Shown here piece after piece: positions 16,135 to 24,496 of a stretch of DNA of 64,000 nt. The position numbers and the translations under genes are program-made. The notes beneath the pieces are model-generated. The model had not been told where the DNA came from. It searched no databases and was given only the letters and a program-made list of their open reading frames with translations. Location of the stretch: NCBI GenBank assembly GCA_016719055.1, contig JADKAW010000019.1, positions 1 through 64,000 of the forward strand. The letters run 5' to 3'. Origin of the DNA: Candidatus Rhodoferax mariagerensis (GTDB taxonomy: Bacteria; Pseudomonadota; Gammaproteobacteria; Burkholderiales; Burkholderiaceae_C). Numbering within the stretch: position 1 is the first letter of the stretch; each line of letters begins with the position of its first letter.

Positions 16135-17268
16135 ATGTCTGATTTAAGTCTTCAACTGCAGCCGGCCACTGGCCAACTACCAGTTAGTTCTTATTCTGAT
16201 GACGCGCTGTACCAGCGCGAACTGCAAACCCTGTTCCAGCGAGGACCACGTTACGTGGGTCACGCCCTGAGTGTGCCCAATGTGGGCGACTACGCCACCC
16301 TGCCCCAGGAAGGCGCGGGCCGCGCCCTGGTACACACCCCTGCCGGCATTGAGCTGGTGTCCAACGTCTGCCGCCATCGCCAGGCCATCATGCTCAAGGA
16401 CCGGGGTTCGGTGCAGCAGTCGGGCGGCAACCTGGTTTGCCCGGTGCATCGCTGGACCTACGGTGCCCAGGGCGACCAACCGGCTGGCCAGCTGATGGGT
16501 GCGCCCCACTTTGCCCATGACCCCTGCCTGAACCTCAACAACTACCCGCTGCAGCAATGGAATGGCCTGCTGTTCGAAGCCGGTGGCCGCAACCCAGGCG
16601 CCGACCTGGCCGCCATGGGTGAACGCGGTGCGCTGGATTTTTCAGGCTACGTGCTGGACAAGGTCGAGCTGCATGAGTGCAACTACAACTGGAAAACCTT
16701 TATTGAGGTGTACCTGGAGGACTACCACGTTGGTCCGTTTCACCCCGGCCTGGGATCATTCGTGACCTGCGACGACCTGCGCTGGGAGTTTGGTGAACAT
16801 TACTCGGTGCAGACGGTGGGTATCTCGGGTGCGTTTGGCCGGCCCGGCACACCGGTGTACCAGCGCTGGCACAACGCACTGCTGAAATACCGCAACGGCC
16901 AAAAACCCGAGCGCGGCGCCATCTGGCTCACCTATTACCCGCACATCATGGTCGAGTGGTACCCGCACGTGTTGACGGTCTCCACGCTGCACCCGATGGG
17001 TGTCAACAAGACCCTGAACATGGTGGAGTTTTTCTACCCTGAAGAAATCCAGGCCTTTGAGCGCGAATTTGTTGAAGCCCAGCAGGCCGCCTATATGGAA
17101 ACCTGCCTGGAAGACGACGACATTGGCGAGCGCATGGACGCCGGCCGCAAGGCGCTGCTGGCGCGAGGTGACAACGAAGTCGGGCCCTACCAAAGCCCGA
17201 TGGAAGACGGCATGCAGCACTTTCATGCCTGGTACCGCCAGCAGATGCAGGTCGCGCAGGCCGCATGA
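16135..17268 (+). CDS. Rieske-type aromatic ring-hydroxylating oxygenase, alpha subunit
   Basis: A 377-residue oxygenase component. The Rieske [2Fe-2S] site is visible as NVCRHRQAIM (C-x-H) and LVCPVHRW (C-x2-H), about residues 80-106. The catalytic domain carries the mononuclear-iron motif NWKTFIEVYLEDYHVGPFHPG with the two His ligands four residues apart, and a later acidic ligand region. Such enzymes use an electron-transfer partner to hydroxylate or demethylate an organic substrate; no reductase is encoded nearby, and the substrate cannot be read from sequence. A short interspersed repeat follows the stop, then an EamA permease gene. Confidence 0.85.
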   Translation: MSDLSLQLQPATGQLPVSSYSDDALYQRELQTLFQRGPRYVGHALSVPNVGDYATLPQEGAGRALVHTPAGIELVSNVCRHRQAIMLKDRGSVQQSGGNLVCPVHRWTYGAQGDQPAGQLMGAPHFAHDPCLNLNNYPLQQWNGLLFEAGGRNPGADLAAMGERGALDFSGYVLDKVELHECNYNWKTFIEVYLEDYHVGPFHPGLGSFVTCDDLRWEFGEHYSVQTVGISGAFGRPGTPVYQRWHNALLKYRNGQKPERGAIWLTYYPHIMVEWYPHVLTVSTLHPMGVNKTLNMVEFFYPEEIQAFEREFVEAQQAAYMETCLEDDDIGERMDAGRKALLARGDNEVGPYQSPMEDGMQHFHAWYRQQMQVAQAA

Positions 17269-17280
17269 TTGCTCTGCTAC

Positions 17281-17325
17281 TGATAGCTGCTCGCGCCCTG
17301 CCAGCAAGGGCTAGCGCCTTATCTT
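17281..17325 (+). repeat. Short interspersed repeat, copy 3
   Basis: TGATAGCTGCT…AGCAAGGGCTAGCGCC…CTTT between the oxygenase and EamA genes. It matches the family core well. Confidence 0.65.
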
Positions 17326-17342
17326 TCATGAAAGTTTAAGTC

Positions 17343-18230
17343 GTGCAAGCGCTTTGGATGGTGTTGGCGTCGTTCTTTTTTGCCACCATGGCGGTGGGCA
17401 TCAAGATCGCTTCAGGCAGTTTCAGCCTGTTTGAACTGGTGTTTTACCGGGGTCTGGTCAGCATGATTTTTATGGGCCTGGTTTTGCGTGCCCGTGGCAC
17501 CCCGCTGGCCACCCCGGTGCCACTGATGCACGTCTGGCGCTCCATCATCGGGGTGTTTTCGCTGAGCGCCTGGTTTTATGCGATTGGGCATCTGCCGCTG
17601 GCAACCGCCATGACACTTAATTACATGAGTGGCGTCTGGGTGGCGGCCTTTGTAGTGGGTGGTGCCATGTTGTATGGCAAATCCACTGGGCAGGGCCTGC
17701 TCATGGCCACGGTGCTGGCCGGCTTTGCTGGTGTGGTGATGATGCTGCGCCCGACACTTGATCAAAACCAGCTGTTTGCCGGCCTGATTGGCCTGCTGTC
17801 GGGCCTGGGGGCTTCAATGGCCTACCTGCAAGTCACAGCGCTGGGCAAGGTGGGCGAGCCTGAAGGCCGCACCGTGTTTTATTTTTCGATCGGGACGACC
17901 CTGGTCGGGCTGGTCGGAGCTGGCTTTTACGGTTTTACGCCCTGGAATTCGGTCAGCTGGCAAGCGGCAGCCTGGCTGATCCCGATGGGGGTACTGGCCT
18001 CGTTGGGGCAATGGAGCATGACGCGCGCCTTCAGCCGGGGCTCAACCTTGCTGGTGGCCAACCTGCAATATTCGGGCATTGTGTTTGCAGCCTTTTACAG
18101 CCTGCTGCTATTCGGGGACCAGATTCCACTGGTGGGCTGGGCCGGCATGGCGCTGATTGTCAGCAGCGGCATTGCGGCCACCGTGCTGCGCACGCGTGTC
18201 CTGCCCAACACACCCGCAGAAGATCATTAA
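17343..18230 (+). CDS. EamA/DMT-superfamily permease
   Basis: A 295-residue inner-membrane protein with ten predicted helices in two EamA repeats. The first repeat begins MQALWMVLASFFFATMAVG; the second shows GLIGLLSGLGASMAYLQVTALG and ends in YSLLLFGDQIPLVGWAGMALIVSSGI. DMT permeases export or import small metabolites such as amino acids or nucleotides; specificity is unknown. The likely start is GTG at 17343, with no strong ribosome-binding site because the preceding DNA is an interspersed repeat. The sulfurtransferase gene follows after 26 bases and may be cotranscribed. Confidence 0.8.
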   Translation: MQALWMVLASFFFATMAVGIKIASGSFSLFELVFYRGLVSMIFMGLVLRARGTPLATPVPLMHVWRSIIGVFSLSAWFYAIGHLPLATAMTLNYMSGVWVAAFVVGGAMLYGKSTGQGLLMATVLAGFAGVVMMLRPTLDQNQLFAGLIGLLSGLGASMAYLQVTALGKVGEPEGRTVFYFSIGTTLVGLVGAGFYGFTPWNSVSWQAAAWLIPMGVLASLGQWSMTRAFSRGSTLLVANLQYSGIVFAAFYSLLLFGDQIPLVGWAGMALIVSSGIAATVLRTRVLPNTPAEDH

Positions 18231-18256
18231 ATTCATCACCACCCAGGAATAAGACC

Positions 18257-19114
18257 ATGTTCACCACCCTGATCTCCGTTGCGCAGTTGCAGTCCCTCAT
18301 GGCCAATGGCCAAGCCGTGATGGTGTTTGACTGCAGTTTTGACCTGATGCAGGCCACAGCGGGCGACACCCAGTATGCGCAGGGCCATGTTGCCGGTGCC
18401 GTGCGCGCTGACCTGGAGCGTCACCTGAGCGCCAAAGGGGCACCTGATGCCGCCAGCGGTGGCCGTCACCCACTGCCCTCGCGCGAAAAATTCGCGGCTT
18501 GGCTGGGCAGCGTGGGATTGACCAACAACATGCAGGTGGTGGTGTACGACCGCCAAGGCGTCAATTACTGCGGACGTCTGTGGTGGATGCTGAAATGGGC
18601 CGGCCACGAAGCCGTGGCGGTGCTCGACGGTGGCTGGCAAGCCTGGCAAGCCGCCGGTGGCGCGGTTGAATTAGGCGCCGGCACACCAAGAACGGCAGAA
18701 AATTTTGTACTTACCGAACCCCAAACAAGGCTGATTGCGACCGAAACCCTGGTGCAACAACTCGGGCGTCCCAGCCAGACGATCGTCGATGCGCGCGCTG
18801 CGGCACGCTTTCGCGGCGAAGTTGAGCCGCTGGACCCCGTGGCGGGGCATATTCCGGGTGCGTTGAACCGCGCCTATGCCCAAAACCTGGACGGCAACGG
18901 GTTCTTCAAACCAGCCGATCAGCTCAAAGCCGAGTTTGCTGAGCTGCTGGCCGGTCATGATCCCGCCAGTGTGGTGCACCACTGCGGCAGCGGTGTCAGT
19001 GCCGTGCCCAACGTGATTGGTATGGAGCTGGCCGGCCTGGGCCGCGCGGGGCTGTACGCCGGTAGCTGGAGCGAATGGTGCAGCGACCCGGCCCGGCCCG
19101 TGGCGCAAGGCTAA
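18257..19114 (+). CDS. sseA: Sulfurtransferase with two rhodanese domains (thiosulfate/3-mercaptopyruvate type)
   Basis: A 285-residue cytoplasmic tandem-rhodanese enzyme that transfers sulfane sulfur from thiosulfate or 3-mercaptopyruvate. The inactive N-terminal domain includes FDCSFDLM and VVVYDRQGVNYCGRLWWMLKWAGH. The C-terminal domain has the active cysteine in HHCGSGVSAVPN; the loop CGSGVSA fits the mercaptopyruvate sulfurtransferase group (CG[S/T]GVT/S). ATG at 18257 chosen over longer upstream frames because the family starts at about this point and the preceding sequence overlaps the permease gene. The gene symbol is by similarity only. Confidence 0.88.
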   Translation: MFTTLISVAQLQSLMANGQAVMVFDCSFDLMQATAGDTQYAQGHVAGAVRADLERHLSAKGAPDAASGGRHPLPSREKFAAWLGSVGLTNNMQVVVYDRQGVNYCGRLWWMLKWAGHEAVAVLDGGWQAWQAAGGAVELGAGTPRTAENFVLTEPQTRLIATETLVQQLGRPSQTIVDARAAARFRGEVEPLDPVAGHIPGALNRAYAQNLDGNGFFKPADQLKAEFAELLAGHDPASVVHHCGSGVSAVPNVIGMELAGLGRAGLYAGSWSEWCSDPARPVAQG

Positions 19115-19150
19115 GGGCTCGACCCAAGCCAGACGGTCGCTCTGCCGGCC

Positions 19151-19510
19151 CTAATTGGGGTTTTCAAAAAACAGGTAGTTGGAGCCGTAGTCGCTGATTT
19201 CAAAATAGACCTTTTTTTCGCCCGGGTCCACCATGAAGTTCAGGTTGGCATCAAACACGCCGTAGCCAAAACGATAAGCCCGTGGCTTGCCGTCTTCGGT
19301 GCCCATGGCGGTGCTGAGTTTGTCAATCTTGATAAAGCGGCGCACCAGCTTGTCACCGGCATAAAACTCCAGCACACCATTGGTGCCGGTCCAGTTCTGA
19401 ATGTCGCGGCTGATCTTGTTCTGTTGTTCCTGGGTGCAGGCATTTAGAAGAAAAAGGGCTGTAGCCCCCGCCAGCATTGCGCTAACCACTCTTAAAGACA
19501 TAGCATTCAT
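19151..19510 (-). CDS. Putative small lipoprotein
   Basis: A 119-residue protein with a signal peptide ending LFLLNACTQEQQ, a lipobox (L-N-A-C) near residue 24, predicting lipid attachment to the membrane. The mature part (SRDIQNWTGTNGVLEFYAGDKLVRRFIKIDKLSTAMGTEDGKP…) is beta-rich and resembles small hypothetical proteins of Comamonadaceae; I cannot assign a function. ATG at 19510 has GGGAG five bases upstream on the minus strand. It lies downstream of rlmB on the same strand with about 40 bases between and may be its operon partner. Confidence 0.7.
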   Translation of the reverse strand: MNAMSLRVVSAMLAGATALFLLNACTQEQQNKISRDIQNWTGTNGVLEFYAGDKLVRRFIKIDKLSTAMGTEDGKPRAYRFGYGVFDANLNFMVDPGEKKVYFEISDYGSNYLFFENPN

Positions 19511-19551
19511 CAAAACTCCCAGATTGATCTACGGGCCTGCTTGTGCAGCTT

Positions 19552-20325
19552 TCAAACCCGGGTGCGCTGGCGCAGCGCTTCAAACAGGCAGACCCCGCTG
19601 GCCACCGACACATTCAGACTCTCCACAGCCCCGCGCATCGGAATGCTGACCAGCTCGTCGCAGGTTTTGGCGGTGAGCTGGCGCATGCCGTCACCTTCGC
19701 CGCCCAGCACCAGCGCCACCGGGCCTTTCAGGTCGGCCTGGTATAGCGTTTTGGTGGCCACATCGCTGGTGCCAATGATCCAGATGTTGCGCTCTTTGAG
19801 CTCGTTCAGGGTACGCGCCAGGTTGGTGACCATGAAATATGGCACGGTTTCAGCCGCGCCACTGGCCACCTTGGCCACCGTGGCGTTAATGCCAGCGGCG
19901 TGGTCTTTGGGGGCAATCACCGCGTGCACGCCGGCACCATCGGCCACGCGCAGGCAGGCACCCAGGTTGTGCGGGTCGGTCACGCCGTCGAGCACCAGAA
20001 TCAGCGCTTGCTCGCGCTCGGCTGGTGGTTTGGTGACCTGAGCGGCTTCGAGTTGCTCCAGCAGTTCGTCCAGCGACTTGACCAGCGTGAGTTCGTGCAC
20101 ACGCGCCGCCACTCCCTGATGGCCGTGGCTGCCCGCCATTTTGGCCAGGCGCATGCCGTCGGCCTCGATCAGACGCACGCCAGCGTCGTTCACCTTGTCC
20201 ACAAACTGGCGCATGCGCGCGTCGCGGCGGCTTGGGTCGGCGTAGATTTCAATGATGGACTGGGGAGCGGTTTTAAGGCGCACACCCACGGCATGAAAAC
20301 CGAACAGAACTTTGGGGTTTGACAT
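19552..20325 (-). CDS. rlmB: 23S rRNA (guanosine-2'-O)-methyltransferase RlmB
   Basis: A 257-residue SPOUT-class methyltransferase that methylates the ribose of G2251 in 23S rRNA. The N-terminal substrate-binding domain begins VLFGFHAVGVRLK; the C-terminal knotted domain has LDGVTDPHNLGACLRVADGAGVHAV, VALVLGGEGDGM and SIPMRGAVESLNVSVASGV, which are SpoU motifs 1-3. Length is typical. An esterase gene starts upstream on the same strand but ends only 24 bases before this start. Confidence 0.93.
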   Translation of the reverse strand: MSNPKVLFGFHAVGVRLKTAPQSIIEIYADPSRRDARMRQFVDKVNDAGVRLIEADGMRLAKMAGSHGHQGVAARVHELTLVKSLDELLEQLEAAQVTKPPAEREQALILVLDGVTDPHNLGACLRVADGAGVHAVIAPKDHAAGINATVAKVASGAAETVPYFMVTNLARTLNELKERNIWIIGTSDVATKTLYQADLKGPVALVLGGEGDGMRQLTAKTCDELVSIPMRGAVESLNVSVASGVCLFEALRQRTRV

Positions 20326-20348
20326 GGGCGGATTATCGCTGGCGCACT

Positions 20349-21323
20349 TCAGTGACTGGCCACGCCCAGCGCTTGTCGCAATGCCCGCGCGGCATCCATC
20401 AGCGCCTGGTGCGCCTGCGGCAGGGCGCGGCCCATCCTGAGGAATTCATGCACCATGCCACGGTAAATCTCCAGGTCCACCGCCACACCGGCCGCGCGCA
20501 GCCGATCCGCATAGGCCAGGCCCTCATCCACCAGCGGGTCACATTCAGCCAGGCAAAACCAGGCAGGCGCAACACCTTCTACATCGTCAGCCACCAGAGG
20601 CGCAAATCGCCAGTCGTTGCGGTCTGCCTCGGTGCGCAGGTAATGGCTGAAAAAATAGTCGATATGGGCCACCTCCAGCAAGAAACCGTGGCCAAAGATT
20701 TTGTGAGATGGAGAATCCTGCAGCGCAGCACAGCCCGGGTACAACAGCAATTGCAGCGCCAAAACCAGCCCCTGGTCGCGGGCCTGCAAGGCACACGCCG
20801 CCGCCAGCGTACCGCCGGCGCTGTCACCACCCACTGCGATGCGCCGCCCGTCCAGGCCACGCTCAGCGCCCCACCGCTGCACCCAGCGCAAGGCGTCCCA
20901 GGCGTCTTCAAACGCCACCGGGAACCGGTGCTCAGGCGCCAGCCGGTAGTCCACCGCCAGCACTGCGCAATGCGCCAGGTGGCTCAGCGACCGGCACATG
21001 CCATCATGTGTGCCAAGGCTGCCCACAACAAATCCGCCACCATGAAAAAACACCAGCACAGGTGCCAGGTCGTTGCTGATGCTGACTGGCGCGTACAAGC
21101 GCAGGCGTAAGGCATGGCCGTCGCGCGTGTTGATGGTGAAGTTTTCTATCCGGGGCACCCTGACCGGCGCTGCTTCGAGCACATTCGCGCCAACTTCATA
21201 GGCCTGGCGCGCCTGCTGTGGCGTGAGTGCGTGCAACGGCAATTTGCCCGAGCGGGCCACGCGGTCCAGCACGCTGTGCATGGCCGAGGTTAACAGGGCG
21301 CGCGGATTGCGGTGGTGGGGCAT
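20349..21323 (-). CDS. Alpha/beta hydrolase of the hormone-sensitive-lipase family
   Basis: A 324-residue cytoplasmic esterase. The oxyanion-hole motif HGGGFVVGS, the nucleophile elbow GDSAGGTLAAA, the acid residue in ECDPLVDEG and the catalytic His in GMVHEF are all present in the expected order. HSL-type enzymes hydrolyse short- to medium-chain esters; the natural substrate is unknown. It runs directly into rlmB (24-base gap), so the two may share a transcript. ATG at 21323 fits family length. Confidence 0.88.
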   Translation of the reverse strand: MPHHRNPRALLTSAMHSVLDRVARSGKLPLHALTPQQARQAYEVGANVLEAAPVRVPRIENFTINTRDGHALRLRLYAPVSISNDLAPVLVFFHGGGFVVGSLGTHDGMCRSLSHLAHCAVLAVDYRLAPEHRFPVAFEDAWDALRWVQRWGAERGLDGRRIAVGGDSAGGTLAAACALQARDQGLVLALQLLLYPGCAALQDSPSHKIFGHGFLLEVAHIDYFFSHYLRTEADRNDWRFAPLVADDVEGVAPAWFCLAECDPLVDEGLAYADRLRAAGVAVDLEIYRGMVHEFLRMGRALPQAHQALMDAARALRQALGVASH

Positions 21324-21345
21324 GACTGCGCCAACTCACCGACTA

Positions 21346-21537
21346 TTAAATCTGCACCATCTCGAAATCTTCTTTACGCGCGCCACACTCGGGGCAGGTC
21401 CAGTTCAAGGGCACCAGGTGCCAGGGCGTGCCCGGTGCCAAGCCATGCTCGGGACTTCCGACTGATTCCTCGTAAATCCAGCCACAAATCAGGCACATCC
21501 AGGTTGTTGATTGAGTCACGATGAAACAAGCCTTCAA
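21346..21537 (-). CDS. rubA: Rubredoxin
   Basis: A 63-residue redox protein with two iron-binding knuckles, CLICGWIY and CPECGARK, the four cysteines that hold one Fe atom. It passes electrons at low potential to partners such as oxygenases or peroxide-scavenging enzymes. Family members are about 54 residues; the first nine residues here (MKACFIVTQ) may not be translated if a later start is used. It is divergent from thiD. Confidence 0.9.
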   Translation of the reverse strand: MKACFIVTQSTTWMCLICGWIYEESVGSPEHGLAPGTPWHLVPLNWTCPECGARKEDFEMVQI

Positions 21538-21635
21538 ATAGAATAGCGGTCATGCCTCAGCGCTCCATGCGCGGTGCGGTGAGGCTCATCCGTTTAGGTC
21601 ATCCTATTCTGCCTGAAGAAAACTTCGGCTCACGC

Positions 21636-22517
21636 ATGCCCACTGAATCTGTCCCCACCCGCGACTTCGAGCACCCCAATCCAGCCAATATGCTGGTCTT
21701 CAATGCCAACGACCCTTGTGGCGCAGGCGGCTTGGCGGCCGACGTGCTGGCTGCCGCGTGTGTGGGCGTTCATGCCATGCCCGTGATGACCGGCGCATTC
21801 TCCCGCGACACGGCGCAAATTTTTGATTTTTTCCCGCTCGATGATGAAGCCGTGATGGAACAAGCCCGGGCCATTCTGGAAGATATTGCGGTAAGTTGTT
21901 TCCAGCTGGGTTTTGCGGGAACGCCTGACAATCTTGGCGTGGTGGCGGGTTTGTCTGCCGACTATGAGGATGTTCCTCTGATTGCCTACATGCCTGACCT
22001 GTCCTGGTGGACCAACGACGCCATTGACACCTATCATGACGCGTTTGTTGAATTGATTCTTCCGCAGACTACCTTGCTGACTGGCAACTACGCCACGCTC
22101 AAACGCTGGCTGCTGCCGCACTGGCATTCTGATCGCCTGCCGGGTGCCCGTGACATTGCCATCGCCGCAGGGAAACTGGGGGCTCGTTACACCCTTGTGA
22201 CCGGGATTGATGTAGCAGAGCGAGGCATCGAAAACACATTGGCAACACCCCAGAGCGTGCTGACCAGTGTCAAGGTGCAACGCCTGGAAAACACCTACAC
22301 CGGTGCGGGGGACACACTATCAGCCACTTTGGGCGCGCTGCTGGCCAACGGTTGCGATCTGGTCGACGCGGTGACCGAAGCCCTCAAATACCTGGAAGGC
22401 AGCCTGATAGGTGGTTTTCGCCCTGGCATGGGCCACACGCTGCCTGATCGCTTGTTTTGGGCGCAGCCCCAGCAACCCGCATATGACTCAGTCGCTGATG
22501 TATCTTTGTCCCTATAA
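21636..22517 (+). CDS. thiD: Hydroxymethylpyrimidine/phosphomethylpyrimidine kinase-like protein
   Basis: About 293 residues of the ribokinase fold. NANDPCGAGGLAADV near the N-terminus corresponds to the ThiD substrate-binding signature (AGSDPSGGAG), here changed, and YTGAGDTLSATLGALL is the catalytic anion-hole motif with its Asp. ThiD phosphorylates the pyrimidine precursor of thiamine; the divergence of the first motif leaves the exact substrate open. The frame extends 28 codons further upstream to 21552; the ATG at 21636 (MPTESVPTRDF) fits better. It lies just before hemL (21-base gap) and divergent from rubredoxin. No TPP riboswitch was seen upstream. Confidence 0.78.
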   Translation: MPTESVPTRDFEHPNPANMLVFNANDPCGAGGLAADVLAAACVGVHAMPVMTGAFSRDTAQIFDFFPLDDEAVMEQARAILEDIAVSCFQLGFAGTPDNLGVVAGLSADYEDVPLIAYMPDLSWWTNDAIDTYHDAFVELILPQTTLLTGNYATLKRWLLPHWHSDRLPGARDIAIAAGKLGARYTLVTGIDVAERGIENTLATPQSVLTSVKVQRLENTYTGAGDTLSATLGALLANGCDLVDAVTEALKYLEGSLIGGFRPGMGHTLPDRLFWAQPQQPAYDSVADVSLSL

Positions 22518-22538
22518 AACCTTTCCTAACCCCCTGCC

Positions 22539-23843
22539 ATGACCCATTCAACCGACCTCAATACCACGCTGTTTCAACGCGCCTGCCGCGTCATCCCGGG
22601 CGGCGTCAACTCCCCGGTGCGCGCCTTCAAGGCAGTCGGCGGCACGCCCCGGTTTATTGAGCGGGCCCAAGGTGCCTATATTTTTGACGCCAACCAAAGA
22701 CGCTACATTGATTACATTGGTTCCTGGGGACCGATGATTCTGGGTCACGGCCACCCGGCTGTAGTTGAGGCGGTGCAGAAGGCGGTGCTGGACGGTTTCT
22801 CGTTTGGTGCACCGACCGAGCGAGAGGTCGAACTGGCCGAAGAAATTTTGCGCCTGATGCCCTCGATGGACATGGTGCGCCTGGTGAGTTCGGGCACCGA
22901 GGCCGCCATGAGCGCCATCCGCCTGGCCCGCGGTGCTACCGGTCGCAGCAAGCTGATCAAGTTTGAGGGCTGTTACCACGGCCATGCCGACGCGCTGCTG
23001 GTCAAGGCCGGCTCTGGCCTGGCAACCTTTGGCAACGCCACCAGCGCCGGCGTGCCCCCTGAAGTGGTGCAGCACACCCTGGTGCTTGAATACAACAATC
23101 TGGCGCAACTTGAAGAGGCCTTTGCCCTGCACGGACCTGAGCTGGCCTGCCTGATGATTGAGCCGATTGCTGGCAACATGAACTTTGTGCGCGCCAGTGT
23201 GCCGTTTGTCAAACGCTGCCGCGAGCTGTGCAGCCAGCATGGAGCCTTGCTGGTGTTTGACGAGGTCATGACCGGTTTCAGGGTGGCATTGGGTGGCGCA
23301 CAAAGTATCTATGCCCAGACCATTGCCGGTTTTGAGCCAGATCTGACGGTGATGGGCAAGGTGATCGGCGGTGGCATGCCGCTGGCAGCCTTTGGCGGCA
23401 AACGCGCCGTGATGGAGTTGATGGCCCCCCTGGGCCCGGTGTACCAAGCAGGCACCCTGAGCGGCAACCCGGTGGCCACCGCCTGTGGCCTGGAAACCCT
23501 GCGGCAGATTCAAGAGCCCGGTTTTTTTGACGCACTGTCGCAAAAAACCCGCAGCTTGGTCGACGGTCTCAAAAGCGCTGCCGCCGCAAACGGCGTGCCC
23601 TTCAGTGCCGACTGCCAGGGTGGCATGTTTGGCTTCTTTTTGTTCAAGGACCTGCCACAAAACTACGCCACGGTGATGACCACCGATAGCAAACGCTTCA
23701 ACACCGTGTTTCACGGCCTGCTGGACCAGGGTATTTACATTGCGCCAGCCTTGTATGAGGCGGGTTTTGTGAGTGCAGCACATTCGGAACATGACATTGC
23801 AGAGACACTTGCAGCAGCCTCCAAGGCCTTCTGTTTACTATAG
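22539..23843 (+). CDS. hemL: Glutamate-1-semialdehyde 2,1-aminomutase
   Basis: A 434-residue pyridoxal-phosphate enzyme that isomerises glutamate-1-semialdehyde to 5-aminolevulinate, feeding haem and other tetrapyrroles. Class-III aminotransferase features: GVNSPVRAFKAVGGTP, SSGTEAAMSAIRLARG, FDEVMTGFRVALGGAQ and the PLP lysine K274 in MGKVIGGGMPLAAFGG. Length is typical. It follows thiD closely. A short interspersed repeat lies after the stop. Confidence 0.96.
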   Translation: MTHSTDLNTTLFQRACRVIPGGVNSPVRAFKAVGGTPRFIERAQGAYIFDANQRRYIDYIGSWGPMILGHGHPAVVEAVQKAVLDGFSFGAPTEREVELAEEILRLMPSMDMVRLVSSGTEAAMSAIRLARGATGRSKLIKFEGCYHGHADALLVKAGSGLATFGNATSAGVPPEVVQHTLVLEYNNLAQLEEAFALHGPELACLMIEPIAGNMNFVRASVPFVKRCRELCSQHGALLVFDEVMTGFRVALGGAQSIYAQTIAGFEPDLTVMGKVIGGGMPLAAFGGKRAVMELMAPLGPVYQAGTLSGNPVATACGLETLRQIQEPGFFDALSQKTRSLVDGLKSAAAANGVPFSADCQGGMFGFFLFKDLPQNYATVMTTDSKRFNTVFHGLLDQGIYIAPALYEAGFVSAAHSEHDIAETLAAASKAFCLL

Positions 23844-23849
23844 TATTTC

Positions 23850-23892
23850 TAGCTATCAACGCATGTATATAAAGGGATAGAAGGCAATTTTG
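23850..23892 (+). repeat. Short interspersed repeat, copy 4 (divergent)
   Basis: CTAGCTATCAACGCATG…AAAGGGATAGAAGGCAATTTT, a weaker match to the family, located between hemL and the rhodanese gene. Confidence 0.4.
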
Positions 23893-23984
23893 CTACTTTT
23901 CTGAAACCTCACAACAGTCAAGGGCTGAAAGCAGTTGGTTATCATCGGTCCTTTATATCACCCCTTGCTTAACAATATCCCACC

Positions 23985-24380
23985 ATGAAACTGCAACCTT
24001 TTCTGTCAAGCCTGGCGTGCAGCCTTTGCCTGCTGACCCTGCAAGCCCCCGCACTGGCCGCTGCGCCCTTTGTGGCCCTGGAAGATGCCCGCACGGCGCT
24101 CGAAAAATCGTCAACCCTGGTGGTTGACATACGGGAGCCGGAAGAACACGCCACAGGCGTGGCCAAAGGCGCCAAGTTGATCCCGATGTCACAGTTGTCC
24201 AAGCGCATTGGCGAACTGCCGGCCGAAAAATCCAAGCCGTTTCTGGTGATTTGCAACACCCAGAACCGCTCCAGCCGGGTGGTGGAACAGTTGCAGGCCA
24301 TGGGTTATAACAACGCGACCTATGTCAAAGGCGGCATGAGCCAATGGACCGCACGCGGCTGGCCTCTGATCAAGCCCTGA
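23985..24380 (+). CDS. Periplasmic single-domain rhodanese
   Basis: A 131-residue protein with a Sec signal peptide (MKLQPFLSSLACSLCLLTLQAPALA, cleavage near residue 25) and one rhodanese domain: LVVDIREPEEHATGVAKGAKLIPMSQL, and the active-site cysteine in VICNTQNRSSRVV, followed by the domain-ending GGMSQWTARGWPL. It should act in the periplasm in sulfur transfer or thiol redox chemistry; the partner is unknown. An 80-bp dispersed repeat begins 19 bases after the stop. Confidence 0.86.
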   Translation: MKLQPFLSSLACSLCLLTLQAPALAAAPFVALEDARTALEKSSTLVVDIREPEEHATGVAKGAKLIPMSQLSKRIGELPAEKSKPFLVICNTQNRSSRVVEQLQAMGYNNATYVKGGMSQWTARGWPLIKP

Positions 24381-24398
24381 ACCGAACCGAGTTGTCAT

Positions 24399-24478
24399 CT
24401 AAACGAGCGGATTGCAACGACGCAATGCGCCCGTCAGAGCCGCCAGAAATGGGATATTTGTGATTTCTGCATCCCCAA
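24399..24478. repeat. 80-bp dispersed repeat, copy B
   Basis: Second copy of the element at 15112-15191 (seven mismatches in 80). Here there is no transposase frame beside it; it lies between two convergent genes and is followed by a hairpin. Confidence 0.75.
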
Positions 24479-24479
24479 T

Positions 24480-24496
24480 GCCTTCGGCCCGAAGGC
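24480..24496. terminator. Hairpin between rhodanese and enoyl-CoA hydratase genes
   Basis: GCCTTCGG-C-CCGAAGGC, a compact GC-rich stem directly abutting the stop codon of the minus-strand hydratase gene. No T-run; probably a weak bidirectional terminator. Confidence 0.4.

Noticed and set aside
21538..21635. TPP riboswitch before thiD
   Set aside because: The expected conserved core (CUGAGA and related elements) is not seen, and the space is short.
22548..23792. A 414-codon open frame on the minus strand opposite hemL
   Set aside because: It is exactly antisense to a well-supported hemL gene, has a His/Gln/Gly-rich composition typical of reversed high-GC coding DNA, and resembles no family.
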